Part shown: positions 54,721 to 64,000 of the stretch, one piece after another
How positions within the stretch are numbered: the stretch's first letter is position 1
Layout of the letters: the number at the start of each line of letters is the position of its first letter
Source of the DNA: Hyphomonas adhaerens MHS-3
GTDB taxonomy: Bacteria; Pseudomonadota; Alphaproteobacteria; Caulobacterales; Hyphomonadaceae
NCBI RefSeq assembly: GCF_000685235.1
Contig: NZ_ARYH01000001.1
Span: 1,054,001-1,118,000, forward strand
DNA: 64,000 nucleotides
Direction: 5' to 3'
Translations under genes and position numbers: made by a program
The notes under the pieces: model-generated
What the model was told of the DNA's origin: nothing
The model's database searches: none
Seen by the model: only the letters and a program-made list of their open reading frames with translations

Positions 54721-57048
54721 ATGGCGCTCAAGCATAGCTTGCTTGCGACCGCTTCTGCGGTCTTTTTTCTGACGTCTGCAGCCCACGCTCAGGAAACCAC
54801 CCCCCAACGCGAATCCGCGATCGACAAGGTGCTCGGCACCGTCACAGTCACCGCAACCAAGAAGGCCAATGTCGAGAACGTCCAGGACGTTCCGGTAGCC
54901 GTTACGGCCTTCAACTCCGATACGCTGGACGCGCTGAATGTGCGCGACCTCGGATCGCTCAGCTACTCGACCCCGAACGTGAACCTGACGGATGTCGGCA
55001 CCTCGCGTGGCGTGGCAAACTTCTCCATCCGCGGTCTCGGCATCAACTCGTCGATCCCGTCCATCGACCCGACTGTGGGCGTGTTCGTGGATGGCGTTTA
55101 TCTCGGCACCAACAGCGGCGTCGTGCTCGACCTGTTCGACCTGGACAGCGTTGAAATCCTGCGCGGTCCGCAAGGCATCCTGTTCGGCCGTAACACGACC
55201 GGCGGCGCAGTGCTGATCAACACCGGCAACCCGACGGACGAGTTCCATTGGAAAGCCCGCGGAAGCGTCGAGACCCCGATCGACGATGATCGCGGCGGCC
55301 CGAACTCCACCGTGCAGGCCACCGTGTCCGGCCCGCTGGTCGAAGGCAAACTGAACGGCAAGCTGGGCGTCTACTACAACTCTGACGCCGGTTACTTCAA
55401 GAACCTCTACAATGGCGACAATCAGGGCGAAGCGCAGACTTCCATCGTCCGCGGCGCCCTGGAGTGGATGCCGACCGACGACATCACCTTCCTTGGCAAG
55501 GTCGAGCGCTTCGATACGCGCGGTGACGGCCCGGCGGCTCAGAACCGCGGCCTTTTCGACCGCGACTCGTTCGACTTCTCGATCAACAATCCGGGCCTGC
55601 AGGACAGCAATGCCACCTTCGCCACGCTGCGGACCGACATCGATGTGGACTTCGGCAATGGCCGTATCACCAACATCATCGGCTATCGTGATGTCGAGGG
55701 GCAGACCTCCGGTGATATCGACTCGACCCCGCTGACCCTGTTCCACTCCATGACGGAGTCGACGCAGGAGCAGTTCTCCGAAGAGCTTCGCTATGCCGGC
55801 ACCTTCGGCAAGGCTGAAGTGACGGTCGGCGGCTTCTACTTCACGCAGGACGTCCGCTACACCGAGATCCGTTCTCTGCCGACGCTCAGCGCCGCGACCT
55901 TCTATGGTGGTGGCCGCCAGGACCACAATGTCTACGGTGTATTCGGCCAGGTGGACTATGCTGTGACCGATCGCCTGACGGCCATTGTCGGCCTGCGCTA
56001 TGGCTATGAAGAGAAAGATGCGGACATCACCTATATCCGTCCGCGTCCGGCCTGTTCTGTTGTGGATGCAACCTGTCCGACGACCGGCACCAACCCATTC
56101 GTCCCGGGTGAGCCGAACGGCTTCTCCAACAAGGATGACTGGAGCAACTGGTCGCCGAAGATCGGCTTCAAGTATGAGCTGGACGATACCTCCCAGATGT
56201 ATGCCCACTACACGAACGGCGTGCGTTCGGGCGGCTACAACTTCCGGATCACCGACCCGGCACTCTTCCTGTCGGTCTTCCCGAACCCGAACCTGAATTC
56301 GGCGACCGACGAAGAGAACGTCGACAGCTATGAAATCGGCTTCAAGCACCAGACCGAAGATGGCCGTGGCCAGTTCAACGCGGCTGTGTTCTTCAACGAC
56401 ATCTCGGACATGCAGCGTGAGCTGAACCTGCCGTCGCCGTCTTCCGGTGTGTCGCAGGTCATCCTGAACACGGCTGATGCCGAGATCCTCGGATTCGAAG
56501 CGGAAGGCCGTTATGCGGTGCTCGACAATCTGCTGCTCACGGCAAACGTCGGCGTGATCAATGCTGAATATACGGATGTCAGGTACGACATCTCCAGCGA
56601 TGGTCTGATCAATGGCCGTGATCTCAATCTCGACCTGCCGCGTGTGCCGGAATCCACCTATGGCGTTGGCTTCATTTACGACCATGACCTGGGTGACAAT
56701 GGGACGCTTGTTGCGCGCGCCAACTACCAGCACCGCGACAAGAACGCCTTCACCGACAACAACTGGGGCTGGATGAACGAGGCCGACATGGTCGATGCCA
56801 ACCTGACCTGGAACACGCCTTATGAAGGCCTGTCCGTGGCCCTGTTCGGCAAGAACCTGCTTGACGAAGTCACCGCTGGTAACGACACGCAGCTGCCGTT
56901 CGGCGGTAGCGTCTCGCCGCTGGTGCCGGGCAGCTCCAACCTGTCGACCGGCGCGAACACGCCGTATGCTTACTACCCGGGTGCTGGCACGCTGTCGCCG
57001 CTGATCCCGGGCCGCCGCATCGGCTTCGAAATCACCATGAAGCGCTAG
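54721..57048 (+). CDS. TonB-dependent outer-membrane receptor
   Basis: The ATG at 54721 follows GAGGAAACC and starts a clean signal peptide (MALKHSLLATAS, cleaved after AHAQE); the longer reading adds non-signal residues. The 775-aa protein has a TonB-box-like VLGTVTVTATKK, a plug with VPVAVTAFN and SIRGLGINSS, SVEILRGPQGILFGRNTTGGAV, and a barrel ending GRRIGFEITMKR. The pattern is that of receptors for siderophores, vitamins or plant compounds in alphaproteobacteria. A terminator follows. Substrate not readable from sequence. Confidence 0.93.
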   Translation: MALKHSLLATASAVFFLTSAAHAQETTPQRESAIDKVLGTVTVTATKKANVENVQDVPVAVTAFNSDTLDALNVRDLGSLSYSTPNVNLTDVGTSRGVANFSIRGLGINSSIPSIDPTVGVFVDGVYLGTNSGVVLDLFDLDSVEILRGPQGILFGRNTTGGAVLINTGNPTDEFHWKARGSVETPIDDDRGGPNSTVQATVSGPLVEGKLNGKLGVYYNSDAGYFKNLYNGDNQGEAQTSIVRGALEWMPTDDITFLGKVERFDTRGDGPAAQNRGLFDRDSFDFSINNPGLQDSNATFATLRTDIDVDFGNGRITNIIGYRDVEGQTSGDIDSTPLTLFHSMTESTQEQFSEELRYAGTFGKAEVTVGGFYFTQDVRYTEIRSLPTLSAATFYGGGRQDHNVYGVFGQVDYAVTDRLTAIVGLRYGYEEKDADITYIRPRPACSVVDATCPTTGTNPFVPGEPNGFSNKDDWSNWSPKIGFKYELDDTSQMYAHYTNGVRSGGYNFRITDPALFLSVFPNPNLNSATDEENVDSYEIGFKHQTEDGRGQFNAAVFFNDISDMQRELNLPSPSSGVSQVILNTADAEILGFEAEGRYAVLDNLLLTANVGVINAEYTDVRYDISSDGLINGRDLNLDLPRVPESTYGVGFIYDHDLGDNGTLVARANYQHRDKNAFTDNNWGWMNEADMVDANLTWNTPYEGLSVALFGKNLLDEVTAGNDTQLPFGGSVSPLVPGSSNLSTGANTPYAYYPGAGTLSPLIPGRRIGFEITMKR

Positions 57049-57072
57049 GCTTCCTGGACATTCTTTCCGAGA

Positions 57073-57100
57073 GGGGCGGGCGGCAACGTCCGCCCCTTTT
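57073..57100 (+). terminator. Terminator after the forward TonB receptor
   Basis: GGGGCGGGC (57073-57081) pairs with GTCCGCCCC (57088-57096) including one G-T pair; the loop is GGCAAC and four T follow at once. Confidence 0.85.
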
Positions 57101-57153
57101 GCATTTTGGCATACACACCATTTCGTGTGTGGCCTTGCGGATGGGGCAGGTGG

Positions 57154-58572
57154 ATGCTGAGTGAGGGCATGACCGATACGCCCCCGATTCTCGCCCTTGC
57201 CGATTTCATTGCCGACCCTGTCGATCCGGCGGACTTTCCGCAGCATCAGGTCCGTTTCTGGAATGACCGCTGGGCCGGCGAGGTGGGCCTTGGCGACCTG
57301 GATACGGACGGACAGATCGCCCATTTCGGGCGGTTCGAACCCTTGTCCGGAAACCTGCCGCAGCCGCTGGCACTCCGGTATCATGGGCATCAGTTCGGCG
57401 TGTATAATCCACAACTGGGGGACGGGCGCGGCTTCCTGTTTGCACAGCTGCGCGACAAGGCGGGACGGTTGCTGGACCTTGGCACCAAAGGCTCCGGACA
57501 GACGCCGTGGAGCCGGCAGGGTGACGGGCGGCTCACCCTGAAAGGCGGGGTGCGGGAAGTGCTCGCCTCATCCTATCTCGAAGCGCTGGGCGTCAACACG
57601 TCGAAATCCTTCGCCCTGATCGAGACGGGCGAACAGCTTGCGCGCAATGACGAACCGTCGCCGACCCGGTCAGCGGTGCTGACGCGCCTGTCGCACAGCC
57701 ATATCCGCTTCGGCAGCTTCCAGCGTCTCGCCTATCTGGAACAGGGCGCTGATCTGGCCCGGCTGGTCGATTATTGCGTGGACCAGTTCCATCCGCAGGC
57801 CGCCGATCCGGACCTGGCCCGCCGGGCCTGCAACCTGCTCGAAAGCGTCGCCGTCGCGACGGGCAAGATGATCGGCCAGTGGATGGCGGCCGGATTTGTG
57901 CATGGCGTGATGAATACGGACAATTTCAACATCACCGGCGAGACGTTCGATTTCGGGCCGTGGCGGTTCCTGCCAGTCTCGGACCCGAACTTCACAGCGG
58001 CCTATTTCGACCAGCAGGGGCTTTACCGGTTCGGTCGCCAGCCTGTGCAGGGCGGCTGGGCGCTGCAACAGCTCGCGTCGGCGCTGCTGGCAACCGGCGC
58101 GGATGCCGATGACCTCGCCAAGGCGCTCGCGCCGTACCAGCTGGCCTATCGCGACAGCTTCATTGCGCACACGCACGCATTGCTCGGCATCGCGCCGGCA
58201 GGGGAGGCGGAAGAGGATGCCGGGTTCCTGCAGGCCTTCTATGGCTGGATGACGGAAAGCGAAGCGGCCTGGCCGCAGGTCTTCCATGACTGGTTTGGCG
58301 GGGCGGCAAGTGAGGCCCGTGCAGCGGCCTCTCCGCAGGCGGCGCTGTATGAGGGGGAGGCCTTCGCGCCGGTGAAGGCGCAGATTCTTGCGCGCGATCC
58401 GATGCAGCCCGGCAGGCTGGCGCACGCAATTTTCAAGCGCGCTGTGCCGCCATCCCTGCTGATCGATGAGGTCGAAGCGCTCTGGGCGCCGATTGCGGAA
58501 GCGGATGACTGGTCGGCCTTGCAAGAAAGGCTGGCGGATATCGAGGCCCTGCGCATCGCACGCTGGAGCTGA
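57154..58572 (+). CDS. selO: SelO family protein adenylyltransferase
   Basis: SelO (YdiU) is a pseudokinase-fold enzyme that transfers AMP from ATP to Ser, Thr or Tyr of other proteins in redox stress. The family motifs are RYHGHQFGVYNPQLGDGRG, LGTKGSGQTPWSRQGDGRLTLKG, REVLAS and HGVMNTDNFNI with the flipped-ATP Asp and Asn. I place the start at the ATG at 57154, with GGGGCAGG upstream, giving 472 residues; an ATG five codons later is possible. There is no C-terminal selenocysteine. It stands beside a fatty acid desaturase gene on the other strand. Confidence 0.93.
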   Translation: MLSEGMTDTPPILALADFIADPVDPADFPQHQVRFWNDRWAGEVGLGDLDTDGQIAHFGRFEPLSGNLPQPLALRYHGHQFGVYNPQLGDGRGFLFAQLRDKAGRLLDLGTKGSGQTPWSRQGDGRLTLKGGVREVLASSYLEALGVNTSKSFALIETGEQLARNDEPSPTRSAVLTRLSHSHIRFGSFQRLAYLEQGADLARLVDYCVDQFHPQAADPDLARRACNLLESVAVATGKMIGQWMAAGFVHGVMNTDNFNITGETFDFGPWRFLPVSDPNFTAAYFDQQGLYRFGRQPVQGGWALQQLASALLATGADADDLAKALAPYQLAYRDSFIAHTHALLGIAPAGEAEEDAGFLQAFYGWMTESEAAWPQVFHDWFGGAASEARAAASPQAALYEGEAFAPVKAQILARDPMQPGRLAHAIFKRAVPPSLLIDEVEALWAPIAEADDWSALQERLADIEALRIARWS

Positions 58573-58573
58573 T

Positions 58574-59722
58574 CTATTCCGCAGGCACTTCCTTGCGGCC
58601 GGTCTCGTCTGGTCCGGAATAGTTCTTCGCAAACGGGTAGGCGGACTTCCACACTTCCTTGCCGTCTTCGCTTTCCACGAAGTGACAGCCAATCAGCGTC
58701 CGGACAAAGTCCGCCAGCACGAACCGGTCTGACTTCATGTACCAGTCACCCAGAACGGGCCGCACCGCATCGGTGGCCTCCTGCAGGCGATAGTGCGGGA
58801 TGGTCGGGAAGATGTGATGGATGACGTGCAGGTTGCCGATATTGTGGGTCAGCCAGTTGAACGGGCCGTAATTGCGGTCGACCGTCGCGAGCGCGCCTTT
58901 CAGGCCGGACCAGTCACCGGAATCATAGACCGGCACTTCCGGCGCGACATGCTGCATATAGGTCACGAAGGTCAGCCAGGCGGCATAGATGAAATAGGGC
59001 GCGACGATATATTTCAGCGCGAAGACCCAGCCGAACTGTACCCCCAGGAAAATATAGAGCGCGAGGAAGGCGAGGTTCACGCCGAGGCTCGCATACCAGG
59101 ACCATTTCACATGGGAGGCGTAGAGATCGCTGACCGGCAGGTAGTGGCTGCCATGAACGGGGTCATAGGTGGTGAGGTTCCGGAAGCCGAGCTTGTACAT
59201 CGGCCAGCCGATCAGCACGAAAATGCCGGAGCGGAACAGAACCTTGCGGCTGAACCAGTCCTGTTCGGCCCGGCAGGCGCGGAAGACTTCCTCTTCCTGC
59301 AGGTGGCCGGTTTTCATGTGGTGCATCGCATGGCTGCGCTGCCAGCCGCGATAGGGCACCAGGATGGGCCCGTGCGTTGCCAGGCCGACAAGCGTGTTGA
59401 CCAGCCGCGAGCGGGAAAAGGCGCCATGCCCGGCGTCATGCCCGATCACGAAGATCGACCAGAACAAGGTTCCCAGCAGGAAGATCAGCGGCACTTCGAA
59501 ATACCAGGCAGACGTGCGCGACAGCGCCCAGTAGCAGAGGGCAATCAGGGCAATATCGAAGACAAGATAGGCGAAGGACCGGGCGGTATCCGGCCGGAAG
59601 CAGCGATCCGGAATCGCGTTTTTCAGGTCCTGCCGGGTAAAGGTCGGGTCCAAGGCGAAGCCTCCTTCAATCTCCGCAAGAACATACTGGTTTGCTTGAC
59701 AGGAGATAAAGAGACCTTCCAT
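58574..59722 (-). CDS. Fatty acid desaturase (delta-12/omega-3 type)
   Basis: The protein is about 382 residues if the ATG at 59722 is used; the true start is uncertain because several ATGs lie close together. It has four or more membrane helices and the three His boxes HDAGH, HAMHH and HVIHH that hold the di-iron centre of membrane desaturases. The pattern after the third box (HIFPTIPHYRL) resembles acyl-lipid delta-12 or delta-15 enzymes, so it likely adds double bonds to membrane fatty acids. Its upstream region is shared with a divergent CoA transferase gene. Confidence 0.9.
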   Translation of the reverse strand: MEGLFISCQANQYVLAEIEGGFALDPTFTRQDLKNAIPDRCFRPDTARSFAYLVFDIALIALCYWALSRTSAWYFEVPLIFLLGTLFWSIFVIGHDAGHGAFSRSRLVNTLVGLATHGPILVPYRGWQRSHAMHHMKTGHLQEEEVFRACRAEQDWFSRKVLFRSGIFVLIGWPMYKLGFRNLTTYDPVHGSHYLPVSDLYASHVKWSWYASLGVNLAFLALYIFLGVQFGWVFALKYIVAPYFIYAAWLTFVTYMQHVAPEVPVYDSGDWSGLKGALATVDRNYGPFNWLTHNIGNLHVIHHIFPTIPHYRLQEATDAVRPVLGDWYMKSDRFVLADFVRTLIGCHFVESEDGKEVWKSAYPFAKNYSGPDETGRKEVPAE

Positions 59723-59769
59723 CCCGAACATTAAGAAAAGACACAATTCGAGTGAAGCAAAGGTGAGAC

Positions 59770-60942
59770 ATGAGCGTTGAGAAGGCATCCGGCCCGCTGG
59801 CTGGCCTGAAAGTCGTGGACATGAGTTCGGTGGTCCTTGGACCCTTTGCGACCCTGATTTTCGGGGACCTGGGTGCCGACGTCGTGAAAATCGAAAGCGG
59901 GCAAGCCGGCAAGGGCGGCGACATGATGCGCTATGCCGGCAAGTCCCCGACCGGGGATCTCGGCCCGCTGTTCATGGCGCTCAACCGCAACAAGGCGTCG
60001 ATCCAGCTGGATGCGAAGACAGACGCAGGCAAGGCGGCGCTGACGGCCCTTCTGAAGGATGCCGATGTCTTCTTCCATAATGTCCGCATGGCCGGGATGG
60101 GGCGACTGGGCTTCGGCTATGAAGACGTGAAGGCCATCAAGCCGGACATCGTCTACGTCCATTGCGCCGGCTTTGGAGAGGGCGGGCCTTATGAAAAGCG
60201 CCAGGCCTATGACGATCTGATCCAGGGCGCGTCGGGGTTTGCCGCGCTGAATGCCATGCGCTCCGGCGGGGCGCCGGAATATGCCCCCTCGCTGGTGGCC
60301 GACAAGACGGTCGGCCTGTTTGCCGCCTATGCGACGCTGGCGGCGCTGTATCACCGGGAGAAGACAGGGCAGGGGCAGTTCGTGCAGGTGCCGATGCTGG
60401 AAGCGTTCACCTTCTTCAACATGGTCGAGAATCTCTATGGTGAGACCTTCGTGCCGCCGTCCTATGGCATGGCTTACACGCGCTCCATCAACCCCAACCG
60501 CAAGCCATACCCGACCAGGGATGGCTATATCGGACTTGTGCCATATTCGGATGCGCAATGGGCGCAGTTCTTCGAGATCGGCGGCATGCCCGGCGTATTC
60601 GAGGATCCGCGCTTCGCCACTTATCAGGCCCGCACGGAAAACGTGACCGAGCTCTACGCCCTGATCGAACAGGTCGCGGCGACCAAGACGACGGATGAAT
60701 GGCTGGACCTGCTGGACGCCGCCAATATTCCGGCTATGCGCTACAATACCGTGGAGGATGTGCTGGAAGACCCGCACATGAAAGCCGTGGACTTCTTTGC
60801 GCAGCGCACCCATCCCGACGCCGGAACCTATCGCAGCATGCGCCATCCAGTGCGGTTCTCCGAAACGCCGGCCTCGGTGCGCACAGAGCCCCGGCGTCTT
60901 GGGGAGGATACCGAGACCGTGCTGCAGAGTCTCGGGCTTTAG
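59770..60942 (+). CDS. CaiB/BaiF-type CoA transferase (family III)
   Basis: The 390-aa enzyme has the family III fold: PLAGLKVVDMSSVVLGPFA at the N-terminus, LGADVVKIE, and the catalytic Asp in YDDLIQGASGF. These enzymes move CoA between acids, often bile acid, carnitine or aromatic substrates, or racemise 2-methylacyl-CoA. It diverges from the desaturase gene, and its ATG is preceded by AAAGGTGAGAC. The feruloyl-CoA ligase and SDR genes elsewhere in the window fit an organism that uses many acyl-CoA compounds, but no specific pathway can be assigned. Confidence 0.9.
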   Translation: MSVEKASGPLAGLKVVDMSSVVLGPFATLIFGDLGADVVKIESGQAGKGGDMMRYAGKSPTGDLGPLFMALNRNKASIQLDAKTDAGKAALTALLKDADVFFHNVRMAGMGRLGFGYEDVKAIKPDIVYVHCAGFGEGGPYEKRQAYDDLIQGASGFAALNAMRSGGAPEYAPSLVADKTVGLFAAYATLAALYHREKTGQGQFVQVPMLEAFTFFNMVENLYGETFVPPSYGMAYTRSINPNRKPYPTRDGYIGLVPYSDAQWAQFFEIGGMPGVFEDPRFATYQARTENVTELYALIEQVAATKTTDEWLDLLDAANIPAMRYNTVEDVLEDPHMKAVDFFAQRTHPDAGTYRSMRHPVRFSETPASVRTEPRRLGEDTETVLQSLGL

Positions 60943-60951
60943 GACGTGGCT

Positions 60952-61887
60952 CTAGGCGGTCTTGTCCCCGCCGCCATGGCGGGCAAGCCAGACGCCGGAC
61001 AGGATCAGGGCGAATGCGATCATGGCGTGCCAGGTCTGCGTTTCGCGGAACAGGATGAAGCCCAGCACGGCGGCCATGACCGGGATGGAATAACCGGTCA
61101 GCGACAGGAACGTCGCCGACGTCCGCGCGATCAGCAGCATGTAAAGCGCCTGCGCGATGGCTGACGGGACGATGCCGAGTCCGACGACGCCGGCCCAGTG
61201 CGTCCAGTCGGCATGGACCGTGGCCGGGTCCACCATCAGCGCGAACGGCCAGGTCACGATGGCCGCGACGGTGACAAACCCTGTGGCGAAGCTGATCGAG
61301 GGCATGGGCGGGGCGCCGCGGGCGAGCAGGCTGGACAGGGCGTAGAACATGGTCGCCCCGATCAGCATGAATTGGGCGATCGTGCTGGCCGAATCGAGAC
61401 TTTGCAGGGCGTCCGGCCCGAACAGGATGGCGACCCCGGCAAACCCGGTGATAACCCCCAGCGCCGAGCCGAGGGTCAGGCGCTCGTCCCGGAACATGAA
61501 GTGGGCGCCGATGGCCACGAACAGGGGCACGGCGGCCGTATAAAGCGCGGCAAGGCTGGAATTGACGGTCTTCTGCGCTGTGGTGATCAGGAAGAAGGGG
61601 AAGGTCGAACTGGTCAGGCCCATCAGGAGGATGATTCGCCACCGCCCGAAGTCGGTCAGGGGCGGCAGGCGCCGTCCCATGGCCAGCATGATGACCCACA
61701 GCACCGCGGCGCCGATGGTCAGCCGCCCGGCGAGGACCCAGGCCGCGGGCAGGCCAGCCTCCGGATTTCCCTTGTCCACGGCGATGCGCGTCAGCTGGTA
61801 GGCACCCGCCCACATCAGGCTGAGCAGGGCAAACAGCGCCCAGTCGCTGGCCGTCCGTCTGCCGCTCTGACCTACCTGCTGTGCCAT
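60952..61887 (-). CDS. EamA/DMT family transporter
   Basis: The ATG at 61887 has GGAGGA nine bases upstream and gives 311 residues; a TTG six codons earlier is less likely. Ten hydrophobic helices form two EamA repeats. Typical segments are LLSLMWAGAYQLTRIAV, SSTFPFFLITTAQKTVNSSLAALY and SGVWLARHG. DMT carriers export amino acids, nucleotides or drugs from the inner membrane. Its end lies ten bases from the convergent CoA transferase gene. Substrate unknown. Confidence 0.9.
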   Translation of the reverse strand: MAQQVGQSGRRTASDWALFALLSLMWAGAYQLTRIAVDKGNPEAGLPAAWVLAGRLTIGAAVLWVIMLAMGRRLPPLTDFGRWRIILLMGLTSSTFPFFLITTAQKTVNSSLAALYTAAVPLFVAIGAHFMFRDERLTLGSALGVITGFAGVAILFGPDALQSLDSASTIAQFMLIGATMFYALSSLLARGAPPMPSISFATGFVTVAAIVTWPFALMVDPATVHADWTHWAGVVGLGIVPSAIAQALYMLLIARTSATFLSLTGYSIPVMAAVLGFILFRETQTWHAMIAFALILSGVWLARHGGGDKTA

Positions 61888-62136
61888 GGATAGCGGGTCC
61901 TCCAACCGGGAAGGGGCCCCGGCTCGCCCGGATAGGCGGGCAGGGCGGTGAAGTCCATGTCAAAGTTGCACGGAACTTGCACACAGACGGGGCAATTGCT
62001 CTGGTTCGCCGTGAGCCCTGATCACAGAAGCGTTGGCGGCGCCCTGCCGCACGGTCTTCGGGTGGACGACGGGCCCGCGGCGTCGTAAAGGGCGCCCAAA
62101 GTTTTCCGGTTTTCATCCCCCAAGAGGAGAATCTCC

Positions 62137-63144
62137 ATGACCGTTCGCGTCGCAATCAATGGTTTTGGCCGTATCGGCCGCCTGGTCCTGCGCTCCATCA
62201 TCGAAAACGACCGCAAGGACATCGAAGTTGCCGCGATCAACGACCTCGGCCCGGTCGCGACCAACGCACACCTGCTGCGCTTCGACTCCGTGCATGGCCG
62301 TTTCCCGGCTGACGTCCAGGTTGATGGCGACAAGATCGTCATCAATGGCAAGCCGATCCTGTGCACCGCCATCCGCGATCCGAAAGACCTGCCGCACCGC
62401 GAGCTGGACATCGACATTGCGATGGAATGTACCGGCATCTTCGCCGACAAGGAAAAGGCCTCGGCCCACCTCGAAGCCGGCGCCAAGCGCGTGCTGGTCT
62501 CTGCCCCGGCCACCAATGCCGACAAGACCATCGTCTTCGGCGTGAACCACGACCTGCTGACCAAGGAAGACCTCGTCGTCTCCAATGCATCGTGCACCAC
62601 GAACTGCCTCTCGCCGGTCGCCAAGGTCCTGCATGACCTGGTCGGCATCGAGAAGGGCATGATGACGACGATCCACTCCTACACGAACGACCAGCCGTCG
62701 CTCGACCAGATGCACAAGGACCTCTATCGCGGCCGCGCAGCAGCCGTGTCGATGATCCCGACCTCCACCGGCGCCGCCAAGGCCGTCGGCCTGGTCCTGC
62801 CGGAACTGAACGGCAAGCTGGACGGTATCTCGGTCCGCGTGCCGACGCCGAACGTTTCGGTTGTCGACCTGAAATTCGTCTCCAAGAAGAAGACGACCCC
62901 GGAAGAGATCAACGCGGCGATCAAGGCGGCCGCCGATGGCCCGATGAAGGGCGTCCTCGGCTACACCGACCAGCCGAACGTCTCGATCGACTTCGTGCAC
63001 GACCCGCACTCCTCGATCTTCCACCTCGACCAGACCAAAGTCATGGACGGCAATTTCTGCTCGATCCTGACCTGGTATGATAATGAGTGGGGCTTCTCGA
63101 CCCGCATGGCGGACACCGCGCTCGCCATGGCGAAACTTATCTAA
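62137..63144 (+). CDS. gap: Glyceraldehyde-3-phosphate dehydrogenase, type I
   Basis: The 335-aa enzyme oxidises glyceraldehyde 3-phosphate with NAD and phosphate. Seen are the NAD-binding INGFGRIGRLVLR, the catalytic SNASCTTNCLSP with Cys153, HSYTNDQPSLD, the GAAKAVGLVLPEL segment and the WYDNEWGFSTRM C-terminus. A GAGGAGAATCTCC stretch precedes the ATG. It heads a likely glycolytic/Entner-Doudoroff operon with pgk, with one methyltransferase gene placed between them. The 249-base region before it holds no gene. Confidence 0.97.
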   Translation: MTVRVAINGFGRIGRLVLRSIIENDRKDIEVAAINDLGPVATNAHLLRFDSVHGRFPADVQVDGDKIVINGKPILCTAIRDPKDLPHRELDIDIAMECTGIFADKEKASAHLEAGAKRVLVSAPATNADKTIVFGVNHDLLTKEDLVVSNASCTTNCLSPVAKVLHDLVGIEKGMMTTIHSYTNDQPSLDQMHKDLYRGRAAAVSMIPTSTGAAKAVGLVLPELNGKLDGISVRVPTPNVSVVDLKFVSKKKTTPEEINAAIKAAADGPMKGVLGYTDQPNVSIDFVHDPHSSIFHLDQTKVMDGNFCSILTWYDNEWGFSTRMADTALAMAKLI

Positions 63145-63166
63145 GCAAGGCACAGGAGCGCTGTTC

Positions 63167-63799
63167 ATGACGACGCCGGGTATTCCGAAGGATTTCTGGA
63201 ACGCCCGCTTCAGTGAACAGGGTTTTGCCTATGGGGAGCGGGCGAGCCGGCTGTTGCTGGCTTTCCGCGACCTGCTGCGGCCAGGCCAGCGTGCGCTCGT
63301 CCCTGCTTGCGGGGAGGGGCGTGACGCAGTGTTCCTGGCTGAATGCGGGCTGGACGTGACGGCGGTGGACTTGTCCGCCGCCGGTCTCGCCAAGACCGCA
63401 GAGCTGGCCGCTGAACGCGGTGTTCCGGTCACCTGTATCGAAGCCGACCTCAGCGAATGGGACTGGCCGAAAGCGGAATATGACGTGATCGCGTCCATGT
63501 TTCTGCATGTGCCGTCGTCATTCCGGCCCACGCTTCACGCTTTCATGCTGGAATCGCTGAAGCCCGGCGGGCATGTCTTCCTGGAAGGCTTTTTGCTGGA
63601 ACAGCTCGATTACCAGAGGTCCCACAATTCCGGCGGTCCGCCCGTGCTCGACATGCTGTTCGCCCCTGTCGACATCAACATGGATTTCAAGGACGCCGAG
63701 GCCGTGTCTTTCCTGACCGGCATCGAAACCCTTTCTGAAGGCCCTTACCATTCCGGACCGGCAGCGATCTTGCGCGCCGTGTTCCGCAAACCGGAGTAA
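63167..63799 (+). CDS. Class I SAM-dependent methyltransferase
   Basis: The ATG at 63167 follows AGGAG and gives 210 residues. The methyltransferase core is clear: [19 protein letters not shown] for SAM binding, [14 protein letters not shown], and an acidic loop before [19 protein letters not shown]. The start [13 protein letters not shown] resembles TPMT- or tellurite-type small methyltransferases. It lies 22 bases after gap and five before pgk, so it is co-transcribed with glycolytic genes. Substrate unknown. Confidence 0.88.
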   Translation: MTTPGIPKDFWNARFSEQGFAYGERASRLLLAFRDLLRPGQRALVPACGEGRDAVFLAECGLDVTAVDLSAAGLAKTAELAAERGVPVTCIEADLSEWDWPKAEYDVIASMFLHVPSSFRPTLHAFMLESLKPGGHVFLEGFLLEQLDYQRSHNSGGPPVLDMLFAPVDINMDFKDAEAVSFLTGIETLSEGPYHSGPAAILRAVFRKPE

Positions 63800-63804
63800 C
63801 ACCC

Positions 63805-64000
63805 ATGTCCGACTTCCGCCGTATCGAAGATGCCGGGGACCTGACCGGCAAGACGGCCCTGGTCCGCGTCGATTTCAATGTTCCGATGGCGGACGGCAAA
63901 GTGACCGACGCAACACGTCTTCGCTCCGCATTGCCGACCGTCGAGGCCCTGCGGGAGAAGGGGGCCAAGGTGGTCCTGCTCGCCCATTTCGGCCGTCCGA
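63805..64000 (+). CDS. pgk: Phosphoglycerate kinase, N-terminal part
   Basis: Only the first 65 codons are in the window; the gene runs past the right edge. Pgk makes ATP from 1,3-bisphosphoglycerate in glycolysis. The conserved [14 protein letters not shown] (substrate-binding Asp and Asn) and [10 protein letters not shown] segments are intact. The ATG is five bases after the methyltransferase stop, which suggests translational coupling within the gap operon. Confidence 0.95.
   Translation, partial: MSDFRRIEDAGDLTGKTALVRVDFNVPMADGKVTDATRLRSALPTVEALREKGAKVVLLAHFGRP

Noticed and set aside
54706..57414. 902-codon reverse frame opposite the TonB receptor
   Set aside because: Antisense shadow; it spans the terminator at 57073-57100 and the selO start.

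Overview
The window is chromosomal DNA of a GC-rich alphaproteobacterium, most likely of the Hyphomonas/Hyphomonadaceae type. Support comes from the cmk-rpsA-ihfB order, the FYDLN-acid and DUF1150 proteins (both essentially alphaproteobacterial), an AccD without its usual zinc cysteines, two large TonB-dependent receptors, and a beta-helix lipoprotein followed by a CxxCH protein that I recall as a family named after a Hyphomonas neptunium locus. The genus is an inference.

Left host block (1-13.85 kb): the end of trpB, a small lipoprotein, cutA, trpA, accD and folC form a tightly overlapping forward operon. Then come mscL, ihfB, rpsA and cmk on the reverse strand, an SDR dehydrogenase, an old-yellow-enzyme oxidoreductase, a macro-domain hydrolase, a secreted TPR protein, aroA and a divergent FYDLN-acid gene. 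The block ends with tRNA-Ala(GGC).

Integrated element (13.83-34.82 kb): a 17-bp direct repeat of the tRNA-Ala 3' end bounds about 21 kb of visibly more AT-rich DNA. Its right end carries, on the reverse strand, a tyrosine integrase, an unknown gene, an AlpA-like regulator, a prim-pol primase, a DUF3987 helicase-like protein and a small accessory gene. This is the core of a replicating integrative or satellite element. The left two thirds is forward-strand cargo: (a) a DUF4407-like membrane protein with a helical partner and an anchored OB-fold-like protein; (b) a sigma factor, a 31-codon ORF with a near-perfect ribosome binding site, a 260-aa protein and a 1403-aa protein in which I recognise a Lon-like Ser-Lys protease domain and a STAND-like region without a P-loop; (c) a 138-aa basic protein; (d) a 1775-aa protein with an N-terminal PD-(D/E)XK-like nuclease, a STAND/NACHT-type NTPase and a long helical C-terminus, resembling Avs-type phage sensors. 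Unit (b) is the best candidate for an undescribed system.

Right host block (34.85-64 kb): a LysE exporter, DUF1150 with a candidate heat-shock promoter, the beta-helix/haem-motif pair, a VOC protein, a MarR regulator with a 40-bp palindromic operator driving a CPBP protease, threonine ammonia-lyase, a tandem FKBP lipoprotein, a double caspase-like protein, cysQ, glmM, a feruloyl-CoA synthase-like ligase, a DsbA-family isomerase, an esterase, two divergent TonB-dependent receptors, selO, a fatty acid desaturase, a CaiB-type CoA transferase, an EamA transporter, gap, a methyltransferase and the start of pgk. Most of it is housekeeping and carbon or lipid metabolism.
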